Assembly: GCF_030295765.1 (NCBI RefSeq)
Contig: NZ_AP027292.1
Location: forward strand, 1,736,001-1,800,000
Direction of reading: 5' to 3'
Length of the DNA: 64,000 bases
Origin: Neptuniibacter halophilus
GTDB lineage: Bacteria; Pseudomonadota; Gammaproteobacteria; Pseudomonadales; Balneatricaceae
In this document: piece after piece, positions 45,689 to 54,289 of the stretch
How positions within the stretch are numbered: position 1 is the first letter of the stretch
Layout of the letters: every line of letters starts with the position of its first letter
The notes under the pieces: generated by a model
The model's input: the letters and a program-made list of their open reading frames with translations, nothing else
What the model was told of the DNA's origin: nothing
Database searches by the model: none
Position numbers and translations under genes: made by a program

Positions 45689-46615
45689 ATGAAAATCAGT
45701 AAATCAGCCATTGCACTGGTCGTTCTCGGCCTGATCGCGCCCTTCATTCTTTACCCTGTATTTGTGATGAAGGTGCTTTGTTTCGCACTCTTTGCCTGTG
45801 CCTTTAACCTGCTGCTGGGTTATGTGGGCCTGCTCTCTTTCGGGCATGCCGCGTTCCTTGGCACCGGCGGTTATGTCACCGGTTACATGATGATGCAGAC
45901 CGGCCTCACGCCGGAACTGGGGATTCTCTGCGGTACTGCCGCAGCCACCGCACTGGGTGCGCTTTACGGCAAGCTGGCGGTGAAACGTGAAGGGATCTAC
46001 TTTGCGATGGTCACCCTGGCACTCTCGCAGTTGGCCTTCTTTGTCTACCTTCAGGCACCGTTTACCGGCGGTGAAGATGGTATGCAGGGTGTACCGCGTG
46101 GTGAGCTGTTCGGCCTGATCGATCTGAGCGACAACATGAACATGTACTACTTCGTGTTTGCGATCTTCCTGTTTGGCTTCTGGCTGGTGAACCGAACCGT
46201 TCACTCGCCGTTTGGTCAGATTCTTAAGGCGATCCGTGAAAATGAACCTCGTGCAGTCTCTCTGGGTTATAACGTCAATGACTACAAGTGGGCGGCCTTT
46301 GTGATCTCCTCCGGTCTGGCCGGTCTGGCGGGTTCCACCAAAACGCTGGTATTCCAGCTTGCCTCCCTGACCGATGCTCACTGGCATATGTCCGGTGAAG
46401 TGGTACTGATGACCCTGCTGGGTGGTATGGGCACCATTTTCGGACCGCTGGTCGGTGCCGGTGCCGTGGTAACCATTCAGAACTACCTGTCTGGTGGTGA
46501 ACTGGGTAACTACATCCACATCATCATGGGCCTGATCTTTGTGATCTGTGTACTGGCGTTCCGTAGCGGTATCGTCGGTGAGTTCCAGAAGTTCATGAAA
46601 AAGAACTTCAGCTAA
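45689..46615 (+). CDS. livM: Branched-chain amino-acid-type ABC transporter permease (LivM)
   Basis: A 308-residue membrane permease. NLLLGYVGLLSFGHAAFLGT and the EAA-like KAIRENEPRAVSLGYN are typical of LivM. About eight to nine hydrophobic helices. Last gene of the importer operon, followed by a terminator. Confidence 0.9.
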   Translation: MKISKSAIALVVLGLIAPFILYPVFVMKVLCFALFACAFNLLLGYVGLLSFGHAAFLGTGGYVTGYMMMQTGLTPELGILCGTAAATALGALYGKLAVKREGIYFAMVTLALSQLAFFVYLQAPFTGGEDGMQGVPRGELFGLIDLSDNMNMYYFVFAIFLFGFWLVNRTVHSPFGQILKAIRENEPRAVSLGYNVNDYKWAAFVISSGLAGLAGSTKTLVFQLASLTDAHWHMSGEVVLMTLLGGMGTIFGPLVGAGAVVTIQNYLSGGELGNYIHIIMGLIFVICVLAFRSGIVGEFQKFMKKNFS

Positions 46616-46649
46616 GCAGGGTGAACTCTGCTTAAGAGATTAGATATCC

Positions 46650-46676
46650 GGGGTGCGCCTGAGCACCCTTTTTTTT
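46650..46676 (+). terminator. Terminator of the livGFKHM operon
   Basis: GGGTGC (46651-46656) pairs with GCACCC (46663-46668), followed by eight T residues. Confidence 0.9.
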
Positions 46677-46684
46677 CTCGACAG

Positions 46685-46702
46685 GTTGACGTAAACGTCA
46701 AC
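46685..46702. promoter_or_regulatory. Predicted LiuR site before the thiolase gene
   Basis: GTTGACGT-AA-ACGTCAAC has perfect eight-base arms and lies 28 bases upstream of the thiolase start codon. The same dyad type precedes liuR, tying the thiolase to the leucine regulon. Confidence 0.78.
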
Positions 46703-46730
46703 TTTTAAAACAGTCAATTAAGGTGAAATT

Positions 46731-47912
46731 ATGAGTCAGGATGCAGTTGTTATAGTGAGTGCCGCACGCACGCCCATGGGCGGCATGATGGGATCTCTCA
46801 GCGATGTACGGGCACCGGACCTGTGTGCGACTGCGATTAAGGCTGCGATCGAGCGGGCCGGTATTCAGCCTGCTGAGGTGGATGAAGTGATCATGGGCTG
46901 TGTGCTGCCGGCGGGTCTGGGTCAGGCTCCGGCGCGTCAGGCATCCCGTGCTGCGGGTATCCCGGATGCCGCAGGCTGCACCACCATCAACAAAATGTGT
47001 GGTTCAGGCATGAAGGCTGTGATGATGGCTCATGATCAGGTACTGGCCGGTTCCGCAGATGTGATGGTGGCCGGCGGTATGGAAAATATGAGTCAGGCAC
47101 CTTACCTGCTGCCTAAAGCGCGTCAGGGGATGCGCATGGGGCACGCTCAGGTGATTGACCACATGTTCTTTGATGGCCTCGAAGACGCCTATGAAGGCGG
47201 CCTGATGGGCGCTTATGCGCAGAAGAGCGCAGATGCTTACAGCGTGACCCGCGAAGCGATGGATGACTTTGCCATCAGCTCGCTGGAAAAAGCGCTGGCG
47301 GCGATTGAAAACGGCGAATTTGTCGAAGAGATCGCGCCGGTCACCATTCAGAGCCGTAAAGGTGAAACCGTGGTGGATACCGATGAGCAGCCGGGTAATG
47401 CCCGGATCGATAAGATCCGCAGCCTGAAGCCGGCGTTCAAAAAAGACGGTACCGTGACTGCGGCGAACTCCAGCTCGATCTCCGATGGTGGTTCTGCGCT
47501 GGTACTGATGCGTGAGTCTGAAGCGAAAGCCAAAGGCTTGCAGCCACTGGCCCGGATTGTGTCTCACTCTACCCATGCGCAACTGCCGGCGGAATTTACC
47601 ATTGCGCCGATCGGTGCCATCCAGAAAGCCCTCGACAAGGCGGGCTGGAGCAAAGATGAAGTGGATCTGTTTGAGATCAACGAAGCCTTTGCAGTGGTCA
47701 CCATGCTGGCGGTGAATGAACTGGGTCTGGATGCCGGTAAGGTCAATGTGCGCGGTGGTGCCTGTGCGCTGGGTCACCCGATCGGTTCCAGCGGTTCCCG
47801 CATCATGGTTACCCTGCTGCATGCGCTGAAACAGAAAGGCCTGAAAAAAGGCATCGCCTCCCTCTGTATCGGCGGTGGTGAAGCCACTGCGGTTGCGGTA
47901 GAGATGCTGTAA
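46731..47912 (+). CDS. Acetyl-CoA C-acetyltransferase (thiolase)
   Basis: A 393-residue thiolase. The nucleophile C90 is in NKMCGSGMKAV, with histidine in EINEAFA and GGACALGHPIGSSG; the second cysteine is in SLCIGGGEA. It cleaves acetoacetyl-CoA to two acetyl-CoA, which finishes leucine breakdown after acetoacetate activation. Its own promoter carries a LiuR-type dyad although it sits behind the importer operon. A terminator follows at 48028. Confidence 0.92.
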   Translation: MSQDAVVIVSAARTPMGGMMGSLSDVRAPDLCATAIKAAIERAGIQPAEVDEVIMGCVLPAGLGQAPARQASRAAGIPDAAGCTTINKMCGSGMKAVMMAHDQVLAGSADVMVAGGMENMSQAPYLLPKARQGMRMGHAQVIDHMFFDGLEDAYEGGLMGAYAQKSADAYSVTREAMDDFAISSLEKALAAIENGEFVEEIAPVTIQSRKGETVVDTDEQPGNARIDKIRSLKPAFKKDGTVTAANSSSISDGGSALVLMRESEAKAKGLQPLARIVSHSTHAQLPAEFTIAPIGAIQKALDKAGWSKDEVDLFEINEAFAVVTMLAVNELGLDAGKVNVRGGACALGHPIGSSGSRIMVTLLHALKQKGLKKGIASLCIGGGEATAVAVEML

Positions 47913-48027
47913 CGAATCTTCTGATAGTGGGTCGTTTATGCCCTTAGATGGCCCCTTGCAACCAACTTATCGGTCGGGGATTTGCTTAACCTCCTGACTT
48001 GTAAGGCTCTGTGTTATGGTTGGTTTT

Positions 48028-48053
48028 GCCGGACTGCTCAGTCCGGCTTTTTT
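48028..48053 (+). terminator. Terminator downstream of the thiolase gene
   Basis: GCCGGACT (48028-48035) pairs with AGTCCGGC (48040-48047) around GCTC, followed by six T residues. The remaining 288-base gap to the next gene shows nothing else I can name. Confidence 0.92.
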
Positions 48054-48200
48054 CTGTCTGAAAAATAAACAGTCGTTACGCATTGGCTGTAAACCTCTCG
48101 TCTACCTACACTGTATCCATTCCTCCCTGTAATAACCTGATGCTGACCGGGTTATTGAACTCATAACCGGGCTGTAGGCCCGACAAGTCTGGAGGGCACT

Positions 48201-48725
48201 ATGGATACCCGACTCTCTTTGCTGCTTTTTGCAGCGACTCTTTTTACATCATCTGCTTTTGCACAGGACGATCAACAGGCGTTGATTGATCAGGCGCGTT
48301 CGGCTGCACCGTCTATGGTCAGTGCCGATGCCACCGTGGTCTATCGCGGAAAAACACTGGTTGAAGGCAGTAACGGCTGGGTTTGTATGCCGGAAACGCT
48401 GCCGGATGATAATGCACCTATCTGCAATGATCCCATGTGGATGAAAATGCTCACGGCGGTGGGCAGTAAGGCTGATTTTACCGCTCAGGGCATTGGTGTT
48501 TCCTACATGTTGCAGGGTGATGGTGGCGTGAGTAATTCCGACCCTTATCATCCTGACCCGATGCACTCCCATGATTTTATCAAGGAAGGGCCACACCTGA
48601 TGCTGATTGTGCCTAAGGCGCTGTTGGAAGGTATGACCGATGATCCCGCTGCCGGCGGCCCTTATGTGATGTGGGGAGATACCCCCTATGCTCATATTAT
48701 GATTCCGGTGGGCGAGCGAGAATAA
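48201..48725 (+). CDS. Exported protein of unknown function
   Basis: A 174-residue protein with a clear signal peptide (LSLLLFAATLFTSSAFAQ, cleavage near residue 22). The mature part contains CMPETLPDDNAPICNDPMWM, a cysteine pair that may form a disulfide, and a histidine/aspartate-rich stretch DPYHPDPMHSHDF. I recognise no family with certainty. GGAGGG precedes the ATG. Single gene in front of the REP/RAYT locus. Confidence 0.7.
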   Translation: MDTRLSLLLFAATLFTSSAFAQDDQQALIDQARSAAPSMVSADATVVYRGKTLVEGSNGWVCMPETLPDDNAPICNDPMWMKMLTAVGSKADFTAQGIGVSYMLQGDGGVSNSDPYHPDPMHSHDFIKEGPHLMLIVPKALLEGMTDDPAAGGPYVMWGDTPYAHIMIPVGERE

Positions 48726-48743
48726 GCGGACGCGCTTGATCTT

Positions 48744-48764
48744 CAGGGGGCATTTTGCCCCCTG
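48744..48764. other. Perfect hairpin after the exported-protein gene
   Basis: CAGGGGGCA pairs with TGCCCCCTG around a three-base loop. No T tract follows. It could end or protect the upstream transcript. Confidence 0.5.
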
Positions 48765-48863
48765 ACAACGGACTTCTGGGTTGGGTGGTAACCCGGCTTT
48801 TCCCACTCACTGATAGTGATGGGCTACCCTTATCGCATAACGTAATCAGGGAGATAACAGGTT

Positions 48864-49361
48864 ATGCCTCAATACCGGCGTGCATGGATGCCAGGCGGTA
48901 GCTATTTTTTTACCCTCAAGCTCTATCAAAGGCGCAGTGATCTGCTGGTACGGCATATCGAATGCTTGCGCACGGCTGTGCAGCGCGTCCGGCAGACCTA
49001 CCCTTTTGTTATTCATGGCTGGGTCGTTTTGCCGGATCACATGCATGCGTTGATTACGCTGCCACCTGACGACTGTCGTTACCCTCTGCGCTGGCGACTG
49101 ATTAAAAGCACTTTTTCAAAAAGCCTGCGTACCGGGGAGTTACGGTCGGACTCGCGTATCCGGCGTGGCGAAAGAGGTATCTGGCAACGCCGCTTTTGGG
49201 AGCACCTTATCCGGGATGAGGCGGATTTCCATCGGCATATGGATTACATCCACTTTAACCCGGTAAAGCATGGCCACGTGGACCGGGTGGCAGACTGGCC
49301 TTATTCGACTTTTCATCGATTGGTTCAGAGCGGTTATTACCCCGCAGATTGGGGGGCATAG
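48864..49361 (+). CDS. REP-associated tyrosine transposase (RAYT)
   Basis: A 165-residue Y1-type, IS200-like single-domain protein. The HUH metal site is H59-M60-H61 in LPDHMHALITLP, and the nucleophile is Y128 in MDYIHFNPVKHG. GIWQRRFWEHLIRDE and DWPYSTFHR are typical RAYT blocks. RAYTs are domesticated, usually single-copy, and act on REP palindromes. Three tandem REP-bearing repeats begin 46 bases downstream, and the same palindrome recurs near 58.5, 59.7 and 60.8 kb, so this is probably its substrate set. Confidence 0.9.
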   Translation: MPQYRRAWMPGGSYFFTLKLYQRRSDLLVRHIECLRTAVQRVRQTYPFVIHGWVVLPDHMHALITLPPDDCRYPLRWRLIKSTFSKSLRTGELRSDSRIRRGERGIWQRRFWEHLIRDEADFHRHMDYIHFNPVKHGHVDRVADWPYSTFHRLVQSGYYPADWGA

Positions 49362-49406
49362 CGTAGCGCCGGGATAACAGGCCATTTTACGTTGCAGGGT
49401 GCCATG

Positions 49407-49621
49407 AACTCTGGCGCGGAGTTTGGGCGTTGATGGTGCAATACACTGCGTTATTGCACCCTACGGTTTGGTTCCGTGAACTCTGGCGCGGAGTTTGGGC
49501 GTTGGTGGTGCAATACACTGCGTTATTGCACCCTACGGTTTGGTGCCATGAACTCTGGCGCGGAGTTTGGGCGTTGATGGTGCAATACACTGCGTTATTG
49601 CACCCTACGGTTTGTGCCATG
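49407..49621. repeat. Three tandem 72-bp repeats, each with a REP hairpin
   Basis: Units begin at 49407, 49479 and 49551; the last is one base shorter. They differ by only a few bases. Each unit has GGTGCAATA paired with TATTGCACC around CACTGCGT (first copy 49435-49460). They lie between the RAYT gene and mmsR. The unit starts AACTCTGGCGCGGAG. Confidence 0.93.
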
Positions 49622-49645
49622 AATGCTGGCTCGGGGCTGCGGGCA

Positions 49646-50560
49646 TCAATCCCCTTTGTACGGAAACGCGCCGGTGCGCATTTTGCGGTACTGGCTGGGG
49701 GAGACGCCCATCAGCTTTTTAAAGATCCTTGAGAAGTAGTAAGCGTCTTCATAGCCCACCGCGAACGCAATTTCGTTGATACCGTTGTCGGTGGTATCCA
49801 GCAGGTGGCAGGCGCGTTCGATTTTGAGCTGGATAAAGTGGTTGATCGGCGTGGTGCCGGTGACCTCTTTGTATTTTTTAACGAAATGGTATTTCGACAG
49901 GCTGATCGCTTCGGCCAGTGTGTCCAGATCCAGTTGCTCGTGAACGTGGGTTTGCATCAGGCTGTGTACCCGCTCTATATCCAGCCCGCCGCGGGACTGC
50001 TTCTGTCGCGCCAGTGGCTGCAGCAGGGCGATATGGCTGAGGATCTGCCGCAGTTGGTTTGCTGCACAGATATAGGCGTTCAGGTTGTAGGTGGATTCGC
50101 GCGCCTCAAGCAGGGCTTCAAAGTCACTGGCAAGGCGGGAGTGGATGCCGATCGGGGTAATAAACTGGCGCTGGCTGCTCTCCCGCTGTTGCAGGTGGCT
50201 GACAAAATCTCCCGCATGGTGCCCATGAAAGTGGACCCAGTAGATGGTCCAGGGCTGACTTTTACGTGCCTGATAGGTGTGAGGCACTCCCTTTGGAATC
50301 AGCAATATATCACCAGATCGGATGCGGGTTTTCTGTCCGTCGATCACCGCTTCGCCCTCTCCTTCAAGACAATATATTAGCAAATTATCATCATGTTCCG
50401 GCCGTTCCATCTGATGGCCACTGGCTTTTCGATAGTAGCCCATCCCCAGCGGATAAAGGCCCTGGCTCAATGGATGGGCCGCCAGCTCACTGATTACGCG
50501 GCGTGGAATAACAAAGCGGATACTCTCCGGTGGCAGGGGCCAGTTAGATGGGGCGCTCAT
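49646..50560 (-). CDS. mmsR: AraC-family regulator of the mms (valine) operon
   Basis: A 304-residue AraC-type activator. The N-terminal cupin (about 20-150) has LIYCLEGEGEAVIDGQKTRI and IPKGVPHTYQA. The C-terminal two helix-turn-helix units (about 200-300) contain LAEAISLSKYHFVKKYKEVT and IAFAVGYEDAYYFSRIFKKL. It is divergent from mmsA with a 193-base gap, as with MmsR in Pseudomonas. Its stop lies just after the 72-bp repeats. Confidence 0.85.
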   Translation of the reverse strand: MSAPSNWPLPPESIRFVIPRRVISELAAHPLSQGLYPLGMGYYRKASGHQMERPEHDDNLLIYCLEGEGEAVIDGQKTRIRSGDILLIPKGVPHTYQARKSQPWTIYWVHFHGHHAGDFVSHLQQRESSQRQFITPIGIHSRLASDFEALLEARESTYNLNAYICAANQLRQILSHIALLQPLARQKQSRGGLDIERVHSLMQTHVHEQLDLDTLAEAISLSKYHFVKKYKEVTGTTPINHFIQLKIERACHLLDTTDNGINEIAFAVGYEDAYYFSRIFKKLMGVSPSQYRKMRTGAFPYKGD

Positions 50561-50753
50561 GGCTACGACCTATGTATAAGGGAAAATACTTACCTAATCG
50601 CAATATAGTCCATTAATAAGACAAGATTATCAATCCTGCATTGGTAGGGTGCGTGGTACAACTTACCTATCGAGTAGAAAAGAGCGACCCGGAGCCTGCC
50701 ACGCTTTTCTGTACAGGCTCCATCACTAATAACAATTAAACAGGTATCAGAGC

Positions 50754-52247
50754 ATGACACAGCAAGTACCTCTTTTGATCAACGGCCAGTTAGTTCAGAG
50801 CGAATCGCAGAATCTTATCCCGGTAACCAATCCGGCCACTCAGGAAGTGATTGCACAGGTTCCCTGTGCCACTGCATCTGAAGTAGAAAGCGCAATCGAT
50901 GCGGCAAAAGTAGCGTTCGAAAGCTGGAAAGATACCCCGGTTGGCGAGCGTGCACGTCTGATGCTGCGCTACCAGCACCTGCTGAAAGAGAACCACGACG
51001 AGCTGGCTACACTGCTGGCACAGGAAACCGGTAAGACCTTCGAAGACGCGAAAGGCGACGTATGGCGCGGTATCGAAGTGGTTGAGCATGCCTGCAACAT
51101 CGCTTCCCTGTCTATGGGTGAAACGGTTGAAAACGTAGCGCGTAAAATCGATTGCTACAGCATCACGCAGCCACTGGGTGTGTGCGTAGGTATCACGCCG
51201 TTTAACTTCCCGGCTATGATCCCGCTGTGGATGTTCCCAATGGCCATTGCCTGCGGTAACACCTTTGTCCTGAAACCTTCTGAGCAGGATCCACTGACAC
51301 CGATGCGTCTGGCTGAGCTGTTCAAAGAAGCCGGCGCGCCAGACGGTCTGCTGCAGATCGTTCATGGTACGAAAGAGGTGGTAGATCAGTTGCTGACGCA
51401 CAAAGATACGCCAGCGATCTCTTTTGTTGGTTCGGTTGCTGTTGGTGAGCACATCTACCGTACCGGTACTGACCACATGAAACGTGTTCAGGCGTTTGCC
51501 GGTGCTAAAAACCACATGGTGGTGATGCCGGATGCCTCTAAAAATCAGGTAGTTAACAGCATCGCCGGTGCCTCTGTTGGCGCGGCAGGTCAGCGCTGCA
51601 TGGCGATCTCTGTGGCTGTGTTTGTTGGTGAAGCCCGTGAGTGGATCCCTGAAGTGCGTGATGCGCTGGCGAAAGTACGTCCGGGTGCGTGGAACGATCC
51701 GGAAGCCGGTTACGGCCCGCTGATCAACCCACAGGCGCGTGAGCGTGTACTGGATTTCATTCAGCAGGGTAAAGATGCCGGCGCTGACTGTATCCTCGAC
51801 GGTAGCGAGTGCGTGGTTGAAGGTTACCCGGATGGTAACTGGGTTGGCCCGACCATGTTCCGCAACGTAACCCGCGACATGTCTATCTATCAGGAAGAGA
51901 TTTTCGGTCCGGTACTGATTGCTCTGGAAGTAGATACGCTGGAAGAAGCGATCGAACTGATCAACGAGAACCCATACGGTAACGGTACGTCTATGTTCAC
52001 CTCTTCCGGTGCTGCAGCACGTAAGTACCAGCACGAGATCAAAGTGGGTCAGGTCGGTATCAACGTACCGGTACCTGTGCCGCTGCCAATGTTCTCTTTC
52101 ACCGGTTGGAGAAAATCTTTCTACGGTGACCAGCATGCTTACGGTAAGCAGGCGGTTAAGTTCTACACCGAAACCAAGACTGTGACTGCGCGCTGGTTCG
52201 AAGATGACATCGATACCGGTGTTAACACTACAATCCAGCTGAAGTAA
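50754..52247 (+). CDS. mmsA: Methylmalonate-semialdehyde dehydrogenase (CoA-acylating)
   Basis: A 497-residue aldehyde dehydrogenase making propionyl-CoA from methylmalonate semialdehyde. Catalytic C282 is in [24 protein letters not shown] at the place of the usual glutamate base is typical of this CoA-dependent branch. It is the final step of valine breakdown but the first gene of the operon, expressed under MmsR control (inference). Full length. Confidence 0.95.
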   Translation: MTQQVPLLINGQLVQSESQNLIPVTNPATQEVIAQVPCATASEVESAIDAAKVAFESWKDTPVGERARLMLRYQHLLKENHDELATLLAQETGKTFEDAKGDVWRGIEVVEHACNIASLSMGETVENVARKIDCYSITQPLGVCVGITPFNFPAMIPLWMFPMAIACGNTFVLKPSEQDPLTPMRLAELFKEAGAPDGLLQIVHGTKEVVDQLLTHKDTPAISFVGSVAVGEHIYRTGTDHMKRVQAFAGAKNHMVVMPDASKNQVVNSIAGASVGAAGQRCMAISVAVFVGEAREWIPEVRDALAKVRPGAWNDPEAGYGPLINPQARERVLDFIQQGKDAGADCILDGSECVVEGYPDGNWVGPTMFRNVTRDMSIYQEEIFGPVLIALEVDTLEEAIELINENPYGNGTSMFTSSGAAARKYQHEIKVGQVGINVPVPVPLPMFSFTGWRKSFYGDQHAYGKQAVKFYTETKTVTARWFEDDIDTGVNTTIQLK

Positions 52248-52275
52248 TTCAGCGGTCCTCTGAAAACAATAACGA

Positions 52276-52306
52276 GAAGAAGGCCCCCGCCCGGGGGATC
52301 TTCTTC
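52276..52306 (+). other. Intercistronic hairpin mmsA / isobutyryl-CoA dehydrogenase
   Basis: GAAGAAG (52276-52282) pairs with CTTCTTC (52300-52306), with CCCCC/GGGGG inside. No T tract follows, so processing or partial attenuation is more likely than termination. Confidence 0.6.
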
Positions 52307-52323
52307 CATTAAAGGAGAGAGCG

Positions 52324-53481
52324 ATGGATTTCGAGCTGAATGAAGATCAGATCGCATTCGCCGACATGGCCCGTGCCTTTGCGCAAAATGAATTCGAACC
52401 CAACGCCGCCGAGTGGGATCAGGAACAGACCTTTCCGGTTGATGTCCTGCGTCGCGCCGGGGAGATGGGTTTTTGTGGTCTCTATTCCCCGGAAGATGTA
52501 GGTGGCCTTGGCCTGAGCCGTCTGGACGCCAGCATCGTGTTTGAACAATTGGCGATGGGCTGTACCTCGACAACTGCGTTCATCACCATTCATAACATGG
52601 CGACCTGGATGATCGCCGACTTCGGTAACGAAGAGACCCGCCAGTTCTGGTGCCCGGATCTGACCGCCGGCCAGAAACTGGCTTCCTACTGCCTGACCGA
52701 GCCAAACGCCGGTTCTGATGCTGCATCCCTGAAAACCACTGCCCGTCGTGACGGTGACAACTACATCCTCAACGGCAGCAAAATCTTTATCTCCGGTGCC
52801 GGCAGTACTGATGTGCTGGTGGTGATGGCGCGTACCGGCGAAAGTGGTGCTAAAGGGATCTCTGCCTTTGCGGTAGATGCTAAAACCGATGGCATCGTCT
52901 ACGGCCGGAAAGAGGAGAAGATGGGCTGGAACAGCCAGCCAACCCGTATGATCACCTTCGAAGACGTAGTCGTCCCCGCTTCTGCCCTGCTGGGTAACGA
53001 AGGCGACGGCTTCAAAATTGCCATGAAAGGCCTTGATGGGGGGCGTATCAATATCGCCACCTGTTCGATCGGTACCGCTCAGGCGGCGCTGAATAAAGCC
53101 CGTGATTATATGCATGAGCGTAAACAGTTCGGTAAAGAGCTGGCCAATTTCCAGGCGCTGCAGTTCAAGCTGGCCGATATGGCGACCGAGCTGGTGGCGG
53201 CACGTCAGATGGTGCGTCTGGCAGCGTCCAAACTGGATGCGGGCCATGCCGATAAGACCACTTACTGTGCGATGGCGAAACGCTTTGCTACCGATGTGGG
53301 TTACAGCGTAGCCGATGAAGCCTTGCAGATTTTTGGCGGCAACGGTTATATCAAAGAGTATCCGCTGGAGCGTTATCTGCGTGATAACCGCGTTCACCGG
53401 ATTCTGGAAGGCACTAACGAAGTGATGCGTCTGATCATCGCCCGTCGCGTACTGATGGACGATGCTGCGGATCTGCTCTGA
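52324..53481 (+). CDS. Isobutyryl-CoA dehydrogenase
   Basis: A 385-residue acyl-CoA dehydrogenase. YCLTEPNAGSDAASLKTTA, the conserved IFGGNGYIKEYPLERYLRD and catalytic glutamate in RILEGTNEVMRLIIARR match the isobutyryl-CoA (ACAD8) branch. It forms methacrylyl-CoA and delivers electrons to ETF. Position between mmsA and the hydratase fixes its role in the valine pathway. Confidence 0.9.
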   Translation: MDFELNEDQIAFADMARAFAQNEFEPNAAEWDQEQTFPVDVLRRAGEMGFCGLYSPEDVGGLGLSRLDASIVFEQLAMGCTSTTAFITIHNMATWMIADFGNEETRQFWCPDLTAGQKLASYCLTEPNAGSDAASLKTTARRDGDNYILNGSKIFISGAGSTDVLVVMARTGESGAKGISAFAVDAKTDGIVYGRKEEKMGWNSQPTRMITFEDVVVPASALLGNEGDGFKIAMKGLDGGRINIATCSIGTAQAALNKARDYMHERKQFGKELANFQALQFKLADMATELVAARQMVRLAASKLDAGHADKTTYCAMAKRFATDVGYSVADEALQIFGGNGYIKEYPLERYLRDNRVHRILEGTNEVMRLIIARRVLMDDAADLL

Positions 53482-53502
53482 TCCGTCACCAAGGAGATTA
53501 AG

Positions 53503-54279
53503 ATGAGCGATAAACTGATCGTAGAAAAACAGGGCCACACGGCGGTTATTACCATGAACAACCCGCCGGCCAACACCTGGACTGAAGAGAGCCTGAAAGG
53601 CCTCAAGGTGGTGGTTGAGGAGCTGAATCAGGATAAAGAGATCTATGCTCTGGTGATCCGCTCCCAGAGTGAAAAATTCTTCTCCGCCGGCGCAGACCTG
53701 AATCTGTTTGCCGACGGTGATCGCAGTATTGCGCGGGATATGGCGCGTTACTTTGGTGAGGCGTTCGAAACCCTGTCTCGTTTTCGTGGTGTATCGATCG
53801 CGGCAATTAACGGTTTTGCCATGGGGGGCGGTCTGGAAGTAGCGCTGGCCTGTGATATCCGTGTGGCGGAAGAGCAGGCACAGATGGCGCTGCCAGAAGC
53901 GAAAGTAGGCCTGCTGCCCTGCGCAGGCGGTACCCAGAACCTGACCATGCTGGTGGGCGAAGGCTGGACCAAGCGACTGATTTTGTGTGGCGAGCGTATC
54001 AAAGCGCCGCTGGCGAAAGAGATCGGTCTGGTGGAAGAGCTGGTGCCACAGGGTGAGTCCTTCGCCAAAGCGATGGAGCTGGCGAAAGCGGTAGAGCAGC
54101 AAAGCCCGACCGCCGTTGCCGCCTGTAAACAGCTCATCCAGAACAACCGCACCCAGCACTGGGATGCCGGTTATATTCTGGAGCGGGAACTGTTTGTTGA
54201 CCTGTTCCACACCGAAGACCAGAAAGAGGGTGTGAATGCCTTTCTGGAAAAGCGTGCCCCTGAGTGGAAAAACCAATAA
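53503..54279 (+). CDS. Enoyl-CoA hydratase (methacrylyl-CoA hydratase)
   Basis: A 258-residue crotonase. EKFFSAGADLNLFADG and NGFAMGGGLEVALACDI are the oxyanion-hole blocks, and ALPEAKVGLLPCAGGTQNL contains the catalytic glutamate region. It would hydrate methacrylyl-CoA to 3-hydroxyisobutyryl-CoA. It lies 21 bases after the dehydrogenase gene. Confidence 0.88.
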   Translation: MSDKLIVEKQGHTAVITMNNPPANTWTEESLKGLKVVVEELNQDKEIYALVIRSQSEKFFSAGADLNLFADGDRSIARDMARYFGEAFETLSRFRGVSIAAINGFAMGGGLEVALACDIRVAEEQAQMALPEAKVGLLPCAGGTQNLTMLVGEGWTKRLILCGERIKAPLAKEIGLVEELVPQGESFAKAMELAKAVEQQSPTAVAACKQLIQNNRTQHWDAGYILERELFVDLFHTEDQKEGVNAFLEKRAPEWKNQ

Positions 54280-54289
54280 GGACCCGAGT

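Noticed and set aside
47913-48027. Possible tRNA or small RNA gene in the gap after the thiolase
   Set aside because: No cloverleaf arms or T-loop consensus could be found by eye; only the terminator is supported.
49387-49620. A small repetitive protein frame across the 72-bp repeats
   Set aside because: Translation of a DNA repeat whose unit length is a multiple of three; no start signal or other evidence of coding.
50641-50660. Possible REP remnant (GGTAGGGTGCG) upstream of mmsA
   Set aside because: Only a short partial match to the REP family with no palindrome partner.
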